NCBI GenBank assembly: GCA_000163555.2
Contig: ADAC02000001.1
Span: 496,001 to 560,000 of the forward strand
DNA: 64,000 nucleotides
From: an alpha proteobacterium HIMB114
Lineage (GTDB): Bacteria; Pseudomonadota; Alphaproteobacteria; Pelagibacterales; Pelagibacteraceae
Direction: 5' to 3'
In this document: positions 8,478 to 17,323 of the stretch, one piece after another
Numbering within the stretch: position 1 is the first letter of the stretch
Layout of the letters: every line of letters starts with the position of its first letter
Notes under the pieces: generated by a model
The model's input: only the letters and a program-made list of their open reading frames with translations
Databases searched by the model: none
What the model was told of the DNA's origin: nothing
Program-made: the position numbers and the translations under genes

Positions 8478-9818
8478 CTAGTATTTAATATTTAGTAATG
8501 ACAGCTTTCTATGCAAGGCTGACCTTTCCATTCCGACTGATTTTGCTGTTTTTGAAACATTTCCGTCATTTATTTTTAATTGCTTTATTAAATATTCTCT
8601 TTCAAAATTATCTCTTGCTTCTTTTAATGTTAAATCTGATTTTGATGAGTTTATTTTATCAACTTTTAAATTTGAATTGAAATAATTATATACTAATTTT
8701 CCTACTTTATCTACATCATCTTGAGCTAAAATTGCTATTCTTTCAACTAAGTTTCTTAATTCCCTAATATTTCCTGGCCAATTATAATCATAAAATAAAT
8801 CAATATTTTTAATTTTATTTTTATACTCATAATTTTCGCCTTTAAATTTTTTAAAGAAATAATTGATTAGCAAAGGTATATCAGTTGATCTTTCAATAAG
8901 CGGTGGCAAATAAAAATATATAACATTTAATCTATGGAACAAGTCCTCTCGAAAACTACCATCTATTGTATTCTGTTTTAAATTTTCAGATGAAGAAGCA
9001 ATAACTCTGAAATTTGATTTTACAGTAAGTGTATCGTTTAACCTTTTAAACCTTTGGTCAGTAATCACTCTTAATAATTTATTTTGAGCGTCAAGTGGTA
9101 GTTCGTTTATATTATCAATAAATAAAGTACCATTATTAGCTTTTTCTAAGTGACCTTTGATAACAGTGCCCTCTTTAATTATTCCAAATATATTTTCTTC
9201 AAAATTTTTGGAATTTATTCTAGAAGAGTCTAAGATTACGAAATCAAAATCACTTCGTTTAGAACTTTTGTGTATTTCTCTTGCTAATAATTCTTTACCA
9301 CTACCGCTAGGTCCTTCAATTAAAATTCTACCATCTGAATTTGCAATTTTATTTATCTCTTCTTTAATTTTTAAAATTTCTTTTGATTGGCCAATTAACT
9401 CAAAAGATTTAAAAATATTTTCTTGTAAATTTTGTTTAGAAGTTGACAGCTCTGAAAACTCAATTCCTCTTTTAATAAAATTTAATAATCTTTCTTGATT
9501 AAAAGGTTTTTCTAAAAATTCAAAAGCTCCATCTTTGACAGAGTTTACTGCAATTTGGATATTTGCATGACCTGACATCATGATAACTGGGATATCTTTA
9601 TTTTTTTTTTTTATTTGGTTTAGTAAATACAATCCATCTCTAGATTTTTCATCTAAAAGAACATCTAATAAGGCAAGATCAAAATGATCGTTGTTAATTA
9701 TGCTTTCGGCTTCTTTGATGGTTCCAGCAGAAACTACAGTATAGTGATTTTCAGTTAAGATTTCATTTAAAATGAACCTTATATCTTTTTCGTCGTCAAC
9801 TATTAAAATTTTTTTCAT
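8478..9818 (-). CDS. ntrX: Nitrogen-regulation response regulator NtrX, degenerate AAA+ domain
   Basis: Partner regulator of NtrY, 446 residues: receiver domain (1-120, phosphoacceptor D52, acidic pair D8/D9, K104), AAA+ domain (about 140-365) and Fis-type helix-turn-helix (about 415-440, NVSKTAKSVGMERSALHRKL). Walker A is GPSGSGK (169-175) and the arginine-finger region SFREDLFHRLN is intact. The GAFTGA loop that contacts sigma-54 is absent (FGIIKEGTVI occupies its place near 211-220), and Walker B reads TLFIDN, so the usual catalytic Glu is Asn at 236. This argues for a DNA-binding regulator that does not remodel sigma-54 holoenzyme. It overlaps ntrY by 23 nt. Confidence 0.93.
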   Translation of the reverse strand: MKKILIVDDEKDIRFILNEILTENHYTVVSAGTIKEAESIINNDHFDLALLDVLLDEKSRDGLYLLNQIKKKNKDIPVIMMSGHANIQIAVNSVKDGAFEFLEKPFNQERLLNFIKRGIEFSELSTSKQNLQENIFKSFELIGQSKEILKIKEEINKIANSDGRILIEGPSGSGKELLAREIHKSSKRSDFDFVILDSSRINSKNFEENIFGIIKEGTVIKGHLEKANNGTLFIDNINELPLDAQNKLLRVITDQRFKRLNDTLTVKSNFRVIASSSENLKQNTIDGSFREDLFHRLNVIYFYLPPLIERSTDIPLLINYFFKKFKGENYEYKNKIKNIDLFYDYNWPGNIRELRNLVERIAILAQDDVDKVGKLVYNYFNSNLKVDKINSSKSDLTLKEARDNFEREYLIKQLKINDGNVSKTAKSVGMERSALHRKLSLLNIKY

Positions 9819-11565
9819 TTAATTTTGGAAGTGTAATTGTTACAAATGCCCCTTCTTGATCGTTTCTATTATCATAAAAAATTTGTCCGTTATGTTCATG
9901 AATAATTTTTGATACTATTGACAAACCTAATCCACTTCCATTTTTTTTTGTTGTGAAATAAGGATCATCCTGCTTATTATTACCAGAGTCTCTAAAACCT
10001 ACCCCGTTATCAAAAATAGTAATCAAAAAATATTTTCTATCTTCAGATAAATTAGTAATTATTTCTCCTTCAGAATTTTTTTCCTCAATAGACTCGACTG
10101 AATTTTTATAAATATTTATCATCACTCTATTAATTTGATTTTTATCACAAAAAATATCACCATTTTTAATTGTATTATTGATTACAAACTTAATCTTTTC
10201 GTAGTTTAATCTATATGTTTCTGAGGCACCTAAAACAATTTTAGTTAAATTATTTTTTTCAAAAACTGGCTTTGGCATTCTTGCAAAGTCGGAAAAGTTA
10301 TTTACCAATTCTGAGATCGCATTTATTTGGTTATCAATAATTAAAAGATGTTTTTTTGAATTATCATCATCAATAATTTTAGATTTAATTCTATCTAAAG
10401 ATAATTGAATAGGTGTTAATGGATTTCTAATTTCATGGGCTAATTTTCTTGCAATTACTTGCCAAGCCTCGAAACGACCAGATAAAATGTTTTTTTGTTT
10501 TTGTTTTTTTATCTGTGAGACCATGTCGCTAAAAATTAAATTTAAATTTTGAAAATCTTCATTTTTTGATTTTTCTAAGTTAATATCATAATCCCCTTCT
10601 CCCACACTTTTAGCTGCTTTAAATAAATTATTAAGTGGTTTCGTCGTTTTTGCAGCAAAATTAATTCCAAAAATCGCAGACATCAATACAAGCAAAAGAG
10701 TAAAAATTATATAAATTGTAAAAAATGTAATTTGTATTTTAAAAGTATTATTTTTTACCTGATAATAATATGTTGACGCGTCACCAGTCTCTTTTAAAAA
10801 AGAATTAATTTTTGCATCTACATTCTGAAATGAATATAAATATAAATTCTTATAATTATTTAACTTTATTAATGCGTATGTTTTTTTTTCTACTGCATTT
10901 GAAATGATCAACGGTTTTCCATTACTTGCTTGTAACAACATATTTTTAGATGGGGAAATATAATTGTTATTTGGTGATTCAATTAACTTTCCATTTTTAT
11001 CAATTAAAAATATATTTTTAACATCTCTAAAATTTAGTTGAAATATTAGGTAATTCTTTAATTTTTTGTTATCAGATAAAAGTATTTTCTTATTTCTGTT
11101 TAAGTCATTGGCAATAAGTTTTAAATCTTTTACAATTGATTTTTGATAATCATTTAAATAATTGACAGCTATATTTCTTGAATTGTTAACTAAAGATAGG
11201 ATTTTTTGATCAAACCAATTTTGAATACCATAGTTAAATATAATAATTGAAAAAATTGCAATCAATAAAGAAGGCAACGAAGATATTAGTAAAAAAGATA
11301 AAACTAAGTTTTTACTAGTTTCTCCACCTAATTCTTTTGATTTTTTTTTTTGATAATTTCTATAAACTTTAAGTGCAATAGAAATTATTAAAACTAATAA
11401 TAAAATCAAATTTAAAATTAGTAGAATTTCAACATTAAACTGACTTAACCTAAAATACCCAATGCCAATAAATGTTTGGAGCGAGACAAAACCTAATACT
11501 ATTGATGATAAAAATAAAGTTGATAAAAAATATGTATTCGATAATAAATTTAAAATATATTTCAT
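9796..11565 (-). CDS. ntrY: Sensor histidine kinase NtrY
   Basis: Membrane histidine kinase pairing with NtrX; 589 residues from the ATG at 11565. Two N-terminal membrane helices, a third near residues 90-115, an extracytoplasmic sensor region, another helix near 275-300, a HAMP domain (AKTTKPLNNLFKAAKSVGEGDY), H-box LAHEIRNPLTPIQLSLDR, N-box INIYKNSVESI, and G boxes DNGVGF and GSGLGLSI. I see no clear PAS domain between HAMP and kinase. The open frame extends 13 codons upstream to 11604, but that stretch is antisense to ispD. MKYILNLLSN is the natural start, and its ATG shares two bases with the ispDF ATG. Confidence 0.92.
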   Translation of the reverse strand: MKYILNLLSNTYFLSTLFLSSIVLGFVSLQTFIGIGYFRLSQFNVEILLILNLILLLVLIISIALKVYRNYQKKKSKELGGETSKNLVLSFLLISSLPSLLIAIFSIIIFNYGIQNWFDQKILSLVNNSRNIAVNYLNDYQKSIVKDLKLIANDLNRNKKILLSDNKKLKNYLIFQLNFRDVKNIFLIDKNGKLIESPNNNYISPSKNMLLQASNGKPLIISNAVEKKTYALIKLNNYKNLYLYSFQNVDAKINSFLKETGDASTYYYQVKNNTFKIQITFFTIYIIFTLLLVLMSAIFGINFAAKTTKPLNNLFKAAKSVGEGDYDINLEKSKNEDFQNLNLIFSDMVSQIKKQKQKNILSGRFEAWQVIARKLAHEIRNPLTPIQLSLDRIKSKIIDDDNSKKHLLIIDNQINAISELVNNFSDFARMPKPVFEKNNLTKIVLGASETYRLNYEKIKFVINNTIKNGDIFCDKNQINRVMINIYKNSVESIEEKNSEGEIITNLSEDRKYFLITIFDNGVGFRDSGNNKQDDPYFTTKKNGSGLGLSIVSKIIHEHNGQIFYDNRNDQEGAFVTITLPKLNEKNFNS

Positions 11566-12664
11566 GAATTTAGCAGTAATTATATTGGCGGCAGGAAACA
11601 GCACTAGATTTAAAAGTTATATTCCTAAACAATTTCATTTTTATAAAAAGGACATCCTTATAAATCATAGTATAAAAAAATTTGATGAAATCAAAGAAGT
11701 AAAGCAAATTCATGTTGGTATAAACAATAAATATCAAAAAAAATACAACTCAATTATAAAAAAAACTAAAAAAGTTGTTTTTTTTAATGGTGGGAAATAT
11801 CGATGTGACTCCGTTAAAAATGGTCTTAAAAAGATAAAAAATAGTTATTCTCATGTTTTAATCCATGATGCAGCTAGAGCTGATGTATCAATTAAATTAA
11901 TTAAAAAAATAATAAAACAATTAAAAAAAAATGATTGTGTTATACCAGCTGTTAAAAGCTCAGATACAACAATTTATAGAAATTCACATGTCGATAGAAA
12001 TCAAATTAAATTGTTACAAACGCCTCAAGGTTTTAAACTTGATAAAATAAAAAAATTTCACAAAAAAAATAAAGATAAAAAAATTACCGATGATTCAATT
12101 TTATTTGATATAAATAAAGAAAGAATAAAAACAATAAGTGGAGAAGAGCAAAATAAAAAAATAACTTATATTAAAGATTTAGGGTCAAAAGAAAAATTTT
12201 TTGGAATTGGGTATGATATTCATAAAATGTCACCAGGGTATAATTTATATATTGGTGGTATAAAAATACCTTCAAAGTATGGTGCTGTAGGTCATAGTGA
12301 CGGGGACAGTCTTCTACACGCATTAATAGATAGTTTTATGGGTGCGGCTAGATTGGGCGATATTGGTACACTTTTTCCAAATAATAAAAAATACAAAGGT
12401 ATTAGATCGACCAAATTAGTAAGAGAAATAATAATAAAATTAAAAATGATTAACTTAAAAATCTCCTCTATTGATTTAAATATTATTTTACAATCACCTA
12501 ATTTAAAAAATTATAAAGAAAAAATTAAAAAAAATATTTCCAAGCTTTGTTTTATCAAACCAAATAAAATTAATATAAAAGCAAAGACAACTGATAAACT
12601 TGGAATAATTGGAAAAAATAAAGCACTGGCTTGTGAAGTAATTTCGACACTAGAAAATGCTTAA
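11564..12664 (+). CDS. ispDF: Bifunctional IspD/IspF (MEP isoprenoid pathway)
   Basis: Fusion of 2-C-methyl-D-erythritol 4-phosphate cytidylyltransferase (about residues 1-210) and 2-C-methyl-D-erythritol 2,4-cyclodiphosphate synthase (about 212-366). IspD motifs: nucleotide loop LAAGNSTRF, PKQF, HDAARADVS, LLQTPQGF. IspF motifs: GIGYDIHKM (metal Asp/His), GGIKIP, GHSDGDSLLHALIDSFMGA, GDIGTLFPN, KAKTTDKLGIIG. The ATG at 11564 is chosen because the IspD fold begins MNLAVIILAAG; the open frame runs back to 11462 only as antisense of ntrY. It shares two start-codon bases with ntrY and overlaps pgpA by 8 nt. It supplies precursors for the UppS product, together with Dxr (35088-36197). Confidence 0.95.
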   Translation: MNLAVIILAAGNSTRFKSYIPKQFHFYKKDILINHSIKKFDEIKEVKQIHVGINNKYQKKYNSIIKKTKKVVFFNGGKYRCDSVKNGLKKIKNSYSHVLIHDAARADVSIKLIKKIIKQLKKNDCVIPAVKSSDTTIYRNSHVDRNQIKLLQTPQGFKLDKIKKFHKKNKDKKITDDSILFDINKERIKTISGEEQNKKITYIKDLGSKEKFFGIGYDIHKMSPGYNLYIGGIKIPSKYGAVGHSDGDSLLHALIDSFMGAARLGDIGTLFPNNKKYKGIRSTKLVREIIIKLKMINLKISSIDLNIILQSPNLKNYKEKIKKNISKLCFIKPNKINIKAKTTDKLGIIGKNKALACEVISTLENA

Positions 12665-13109
12665 TAATATTAATTATTTAATTTTTACGCTATTTAACAT
12701 AGGCAAGCTACCAGCTGCTGGTACCTTTGGCAGCATATTTACTATTATCTTTTATTTTGCTTGTTATAATTTTTTTTCAAATTTGGTTTTTGTATTTATA
12801 ATTATTGGAGTTCTTTTTTACTCATTATTTTTTTTACAAAAAGTACTTAATAACTTCTCAAAAGATGATCCTAAGGAAATTGTAATTGATGAATTTATTG
12901 GACAATTAATTCCATTGGTAATTTGTGATGGAAATTTATTACTAATTTTTTTATCGTTTATAAGTTTCAGATTTTTTGATATTTTAAAAATATATCCTGC
13001 AAATATTTTTGATAAAAAGATTAAAGGGCCAATTGGAATTATTGGTGATGATATAATTGCTGGAATATATAGTTTTATAATAATTTATGTTATTAAATTA
13101 TATTTATGA
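12657..13109 (+). CDS. pgpA: Phosphatidylglycerophosphatase A
   Basis: Dephosphorylates phosphatidylglycerophosphate to phosphatidylglycerol at the inner membrane. 150 residues with several hydrophobic helices. PgpA motifs are clear: LPAAGTFGSIFTI near residue 19, the acidic DPKEIVIDEFIGQLIPL block, FRFFDILKIYPAN, and GPIGIIGDDIIAGIYS. The start lies 8 nt inside ispDF and the stop overlaps pncC by 4 nt, so the three are translated as a coupled set. Confidence 0.93.
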   Translation: MLNNINYLIFTLFNIGKLPAAGTFGSIFTIIFYFACYNFFSNLVFVFIIIGVLFYSLFFLQKVLNNFSKDDPKEIVIDEFIGQLIPLVICDGNLLLIFLSFISFRFFDILKIYPANIFDKKIKGPIGIIGDDIIAGIYSFIIIYVIKLYL

Positions 13110-13573
13110 TCAATAAAAAAATTATTAATAAATTAATTAAAAATAAGATCACTATATCTGTCGCTGAGTCATGCACGGGAGGATTGATTGCAAGTGAAAT
13201 AACTTCAGTTCCGAATTCATCAAATATTTTTAACCTTGGGTTGGTCACATATTCAAATCAATCAAAAGAAAAATTACTAAAAATTAAAAAAAAAAATTTA
13301 AAAAAATACGGAGCTGTAAGTGCACAGATATGTAAAGAAATGGTTGAAAATCTTTTTAAAATATCCAAAACTGATCTATGTATATCAACCACTGGTATTG
13401 CAGGTCCAAGCGGAGGTAGCAAGGTGAAACCAGTAGGTTTGGTTTATATTGGTATCAAGTTTAAAAAAATCTCTAAAATCTACATGTATAATTTTAATAA
13501 AAAGTTAGAAAGAAACAAAATTCAAAAAAAAACTGTAAACACTATATTTAATTTGCTTCATCAAATAGTCTAA
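13106..13573 (+). CDS. pncC: CinA C-terminal family: nicotinamide-nucleotide amidohydrolase PncC
   Basis: Deamidates nicotinamide mononucleotide, recycling it to nicotinic acid mononucleotide for NAD salvage. 155 residues, corresponding to the stand-alone CinA C-terminal domain. Family motifs: VAESCTGGLIASEITSVPNSS, GLVTYSNQSKEKLL, GAVSAQICKEMVEN and TTGIAGPSGGSKVKPVGLVY. No CinA N-terminal (MoaB-like) domain is attached. The stop overlaps the convergent ratA stop by 4 nt, so neither gene has a separate terminator. Confidence 0.93.
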   Translation: MINKKIINKLIKNKITISVAESCTGGLIASEITSVPNSSNIFNLGLVTYSNQSKEKLLKIKKKNLKKYGAVSAQICKEMVENLFKISKTDLCISTTGIAGPSGGSKVKPVGLVYIGIKFKKISKIYMYNFNKKLERNKIQKKTVNTIFNLLHQIV

Positions 13574-14019
13574 TTTTTGTGTAAGTAATCAGCTCTATTT
13601 TCAAAAGATTTTAATATTTTATCAAAGCCGATGTCAAACATTGAGGTTAACATCTTATTTAACAAAAAATTCTGGAGTTCTAAGTTTATAGAAAAAGACA
13701 CTTCGCACTGATTATTTGAAATTTTTTTTAGAGACCAGATATTTTCTAAATTTTTTAATGGACCCTTTATTGATTTAACTATTATTTTTTTCTTAACTTT
13801 ATCAAAGTTTACACTGCTAGTATAAATATCTTTTGCAAAAGAATAACCTATTTCAAGATCTGCAATAATATCAATATTTTTCTCATTTTCTTTTTTTGAT
13901 ACTATTCTTGAGTCGCTGCACCAGGGTAAAAATTTTTTGTATTCGTCTATATCAAGTATTAACTTTTCTATTAACTCAATTGGATAATCAAATTTTTTAA
14001 CTATTTTTTTTTGAGGCAA
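13570..14019 (-). CDS. ratA: RatA / Coq10-type START-domain protein
   Basis: 149-residue member of the SRPBCC superfamily related to mitochondrial Coq10 and E. coli RatA. The N-terminal signature fits: DYPIELIEKLILDIDEYKKFLPWCSDSRIV, then ADLEIGYSFAKDIYTSSV and a long C-terminal helix. Coq10 homologues bind ubiquinone and support respiratory function; the ribosome-anti-association role reported for E. coli RatA is not assured here. In alphaproteobacteria the gene customarily follows lipA, as here with 1 nt between them. Confidence 0.88.
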   Translation of the reverse strand: MPQKKIVKKFDYPIELIEKLILDIDEYKKFLPWCSDSRIVSKKENEKNIDIIADLEIGYSFAKDIYTSSVNFDKVKKKIIVKSIKGPLKNLENIWSLKKISNNQCEVSFSINLELQNFLLNKMLTSMFDIGFDKILKSFENRADYLHKN

Positions 14020-14020
14020 G

Positions 14021-14944
14021 TTAAATAAGGTTATTTTTTCTTTTTTCTTTTAATTTCTGAAAATCATCATCAGCATGATAACTAGATCTTGTCATAGGAC
14101 TTGAGGATACTAATAGAAAACCTTTTGAATAAGCAATTTTTTTATATTTTTCAAAGTCCTCAGGAGGTATAAATTTTTTTATTGGATAATGCCTGTCAGT
14201 TGGTTGTAGATATTGGCCTAAAGTTAAAAAGTCTACCTTTGCACATCTTAAATCGTCCATAACTTGATATAACTCGTCTTCATTTTCTCCTAAACCAAGC
14301 ATTAAACCAGATTTTGTAAATATCTTATCATCATAATCTTTTACTTCTTTTAGTAAGTTTATAGATTGAAAATAACGTGATCCAGGCCTTACTTTTGTAT
14401 AATTAGAAGGGACAGTTTCAATATTGTGATTAAATACATCAGGTTTTGCTAAGATAATTTTTTTATACACATCACCTTTTCTTAAGAAATCAGGTGTTAA
14501 AATTTCAACACTTGTATTTGGGTTTAATTTTTTTATTTCTAAAATTGTTTGAGCAAAATGTTCTGCTCCACCATCTTCTAAATCATCTCGATCAACAGAA
14601 GTAATAACTACATGTTTTAAATTTAAATCGTTCGTTGCTTTTGCAATTCTTAACGGCTCTTTGCGATCTAGAACATTTGGTAAACCTGTTTTAACATTAC
14701 AAAAAGCACAAGCCCTGGTGCAAGTATCTCCCATAATCATAAAAGTTGCATGTCTCTTGCTCCAACACTCAGATATATTGGGGCATCCTGCTTCTTCACA
14801 AACTGTATGAAGATTATTACTTTTTACTATTTCTTTAGTTTCATTATAAATTGAAGAATTTGATATTTTTACCCTAATCCAATCAGGTTTTCTCTGTATG
14901 GGATTTATTGGTTTATTAATCTTTTCTGGATGCCTTGGTTTCAT
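14021..14944 (-). CDS. lipA: Lipoyl synthase LipA
   Basis: Radical-SAM enzyme that inserts two sulfurs into octanoyl groups on lipoyl domains. 307 residues. The auxiliary cluster cysteines are C49, C54 and C60 ([12 protein letters not shown]), the radical-SAM cluster cysteines C75, C79 and C82 (CTRACAFC), and the conserved C-terminal serine lies in [11 protein letters not shown]. It follows ftsB with a 4 nt overlap. In many relatives pdhA-pdhB-pdhC-lpd lies between these two; here that block is absent although lipA remains. Its targets would be 2-oxoacid dehydrogenases or the glycine cleavage H protein encoded elsewhere. Confidence 0.97.
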   Translation of the reverse strand: MKPRHPEKINKPINPIQRKPDWIRVKISNSSIYNETKEIVKSNNLHTVCEEAGCPNISECWSKRHATFMIMGDTCTRACAFCNVKTGLPNVLDRKEPLRIAKATNDLNLKHVVITSVDRDDLEDGGAEHFAQTILEIKKLNPNTSVEILTPDFLRKGDVYKKIILAKPDVFNHNIETVPSNYTKVRPGSRYFQSINLLKEVKDYDDKIFTKSGLMLGLGENEDELYQVMDDLRCAKVDFLTLGQYLQPTDRHYPIKKFIPPEDFEKYKKIAYSKGFLLVSSSPMTRSSYHADDDFQKLKEKRKNNLI

Positions 14945-15240
14945 TTAATTATTATGAGCTTTTCACCTTTTTTTCCAACTAAAAATTTTTTTCTATACAT
15001 TTCATCAATAAATTCGAGATTTATTTTTGTTGTTAGTGCTTCATTTTCTTCTTTTAATTGTTGGTTTTTAATTTTAAGATTTTTTTCAACTTCTACTAAA
15101 CTTTGATATTCAAGTTTTTTATTTTGAAAAGAAAAATAACCTCTATTTCCATCAAAAAAATTAATTACAAAGTACATTATTAAAAAAATATTAATAATTA
15201 TAAATTTATAATTCTTAAAAAATAAAAAAAACTTTTTCAT
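14941..15240 (-). CDS. ftsB: FtsB/DivIC-type septum formation initiator
   Basis: 99-residue bitopic membrane protein: short Lys-rich cytoplasmic tail, one helix at about residues 13-28, then a coiled coil (about 40-75, [20 protein letters not shown]) and the [20 protein letters not shown] tail usual for FtsB (family consensus around iEe.AR..lgmv.pgE). It is expected to link FtsL and FtsQ in the division septum. It follows eno with a one-base overlap at 15240, a conserved alphaproteobacterial arrangement. Confidence 0.88.
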   Translation of the reverse strand: MKKFFLFFKNYKFIIINIFLIMYFVINFFDGNRGYFSFQNKKLEYQSLVEVEKNLKIKNQQLKEENEALTTKINLEFIDEMYRKKFLVGKKGEKLIIIK

Positions 15241-16493
15241 TATATTACTGACATTCCAGGATTCTTTAGAATTTCTTCAATATTTAACAATCTATTATAT
15301 TTTGAAACTCTTTCAGATCTTGAAAGAGAGCCTGTTTTGATTTGATTAGATTTTGTGGCAACTGCTAAATCAGAAATAAAGGTATCCTCAGTATCACCGG
15401 ATCTGTGGGAGATAATTGTATTAAAGTTATTATCTTGAGCTAAATATATGGTTTTTAAAGTTTCACTGACAGTTCCTATTTGATTTAATTTAATTAAAAT
15501 TGCATTTGCTGATTTTTCTTCAATACCTTTGCTTAACCTTTTATGATTAGTTACAAATAAATCATCACCTACAATTTGAACTTTTTTTCCTAAACTCTTG
15601 GTTAAATTCGACCATGAACTCCAATCATCTTCAAAAATTGGGTCCTCAATTGATTTTATAGGATATTTATTTGTTAAAGATGAATAATAATCAATTAATT
15701 CTCCTGAGCTAATTTTTTTATTAGTTATTATTGAATAATTTTTACCATCATATAATTCATTGGAAGCAACATCTAAACACAATGTTACATTTTTACCTGG
15801 CTTAAATCCTGATTTTTTTATAGATTCTAAAATTAAATCTATTGCCTCTTCATCAGAATTTAAATTTGGGGCAAAACCACCTTCGTCACCTACGCTTGTA
15901 TTCATTTTATTTGCTTCAAGTATTTTTTTTAAATTTTGTATTGTTAAAAAAGCTATCTGCATGCATTCTTCAAAAGAATTTGCTCCATCAGGTCTAATCA
16001 TAAATTCTTGAATATTCAGAGAATTATTTGCATGTGCACCACCATTAATAATATTCATTAATGGAAAAGGTAATTTATATTTTTTATCTTTTGACAAATA
16101 CTCAAATATTTCTTTTTTTTGACTTTGAGCAGCAGCTTTGCAATTAGCTATAGAAACAGATAGAATTGAATTCGCTCCCAATTTAGATTTATTATCTGTA
16201 CCATCTAAATTAATTAATAATTCGTCAATATTTTCTTGATCTAAAGAATCTTTTCCTTTTAGATGATTGTTAATCAAATTGTTTACATTTTCGACTGCAT
16301 TAAAAACACTTTTATTTAGATATTTAGAATTTTCATCTCTCAACTCACAAGCCTCATAACTACCGGTTGATGCACCGGATGGTACTATAGATGTTCCAAT
16401 TGAACCGTCCTCGAGTTTTACATTTGATTGAACAGTTGGAAAACCTCTGCTATCAAATACCTGTCTAGACTTAATCTCAATTATTTTTGTCAT
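15240..16493 (-). CDS. eno: Enolase
   Basis: Interconverts 2-phosphoglycerate and phosphoenolpyruvate in central carbon metabolism. 417 residues from the ATG at 16493; the frame also offers a TTG one codon earlier, but ATG forms a TGATG junction with the kdsA stop. Signature parts: SRQVFDSRGFPTVQ, the catalytic-loop SGASTGSYEACELRD, NIINGGAHANN, SVGDEGGFAPN (catalytic Glu), metal ligands in LCLDVAS, SIEDPIFEDDW and VGDDLFVTN, LIKLNQIGT and the catalytic SHRSGDTED. It has the normal length. Confidence 0.97.
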   Translation of the reverse strand: MTKIIEIKSRQVFDSRGFPTVQSNVKLEDGSIGTSIVPSGASTGSYEACELRDENSKYLNKSVFNAVENVNNLINNHLKGKDSLDQENIDELLINLDGTDNKSKLGANSILSVSIANCKAAAQSQKKEIFEYLSKDKKYKLPFPLMNIINGGAHANNSLNIQEFMIRPDGANSFEECMQIAFLTIQNLKKILEANKMNTSVGDEGGFAPNLNSDEEAIDLILESIKKSGFKPGKNVTLCLDVASNELYDGKNYSIITNKKISSGELIDYYSSLTNKYPIKSIEDPIFEDDWSSWSNLTKSLGKKVQIVGDDLFVTNHKRLSKGIEEKSANAILIKLNQIGTVSETLKTIYLAQDNNFNTIISHRSGDTEDTFISDLAVATKSNQIKTGSLSRSERVSKYNRLLNIEEILKNPGMSVI

Positions 16494-17323
16494 CAAAAAT
16501 TGTTTTGTTTAACCAAATCATCTATTTTTTTTATATTATTTAAAAAATTTTCTAAATCAGATAATTTTAACATATTTGGTCCATCTGAGGGTGCGTTATC
16601 TGGATCATCATGAACTTCTAAAAAAAGACCTGCAACCCCTACTGCAATTGCAGCTTTTGATAAATCATAAATAAACTCTCTTTCCCCACCGCTTGAATCG
16701 CCTTTTCCACCAGGTTGTTGGACTGAATGTGTAGCGTCAAATATAACTGGGTACTGTTCTTTTTTTAAGATAGATATTGATCTCATATCTGAAACTAAAG
16801 TATTGTATCCAAAAGATACTCCTCTCTCAGTTACTAAAATATTATCATTATTTGAATCTGATATTTTTTTTATTACATTTTTCATATCCCACGGCGCTAA
16901 GAATTGGCCTTTTTTAATATTTACTATTAAATTTGTTTTTGCTGCAGAAACCAACAAATCTGTTTGTCTACACAAAAAAGCCGGGATTTGAATAATATCA
17001 ACTACATTTTTAACTTGATTACATTGTTCTGGTGAATGAACATCAGTTAAAATTGGTAAATTAAAATTCCTCTTAATTTCTTCGAATACTTTAATAGATT
17101 TATCTAAACCAATGCCTCTTTCGGACTTTAAGCTTGTTCTATTAGCCTTATCGAAAGAGGTTTTATAAACTAAGTTTATTTTTAATTTATCAGTAATTTT
17201 TTTAATTTCTTCTGCCATGAACATGGCATGATCTCTATTTTCAAGCTGGCAAGGTCCAGAAATTAAAAAAAAAGGAAGATCGTTTGAAACATTAAATTTG
17301 TTTAAACTAATTTGTTTGCTCAT
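16493..17323 (-). CDS. kdsA: 3-deoxy-8-phosphooctulonate (KDO-8-P) synthase
   Basis: Condenses arabinose 5-phosphate with PEP to give KDO-8-phosphate, precursor of the LPS inner-core sugar. 276 residues. Visible: FLISGPCQLENRDHAM, YKTSFDKANRTS, the GIGLDKSIKVFEEIKR segment, TDVHSPEQ, IQIPAFLCRQTDLL, ATHSVQQPGG and EVHDDPDNAPSDGPNML. It sits between pyrG and eno, with the PEP-producing enolase overlapping its stop, and complements the lipid A genes near 30 kb. The stop directly abuts pyrG upstream. Confidence 0.96.
   Translation of the reverse strand: MSKQISLNKFNVSNDLPFFLISGPCQLENRDHAMFMAEEIKKITDKLKINLVYKTSFDKANRTSLKSERGIGLDKSIKVFEEIKRNFNLPILTDVHSPEQCNQVKNVVDIIQIPAFLCRQTDLLVSAAKTNLIVNIKKGQFLAPWDMKNVIKKISDSNNDNILVTERGVSFGYNTLVSDMRSISILKKEQYPVIFDATHSVQQPGGKGDSSGGEREFIYDLSKAAIAVGVAGLFLEVHDDPDNAPSDGPNMLKLSDLENFLNNIKKIDDLVKQNNF

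Noticed and set aside
11462-11563. N-terminal extension of IspDF upstream of 11564
   Set aside because: The extra 34 residues are the antisense of the ntrY N-terminal membrane helix and are not like IspD, which begins just before LAAGNSTRF.
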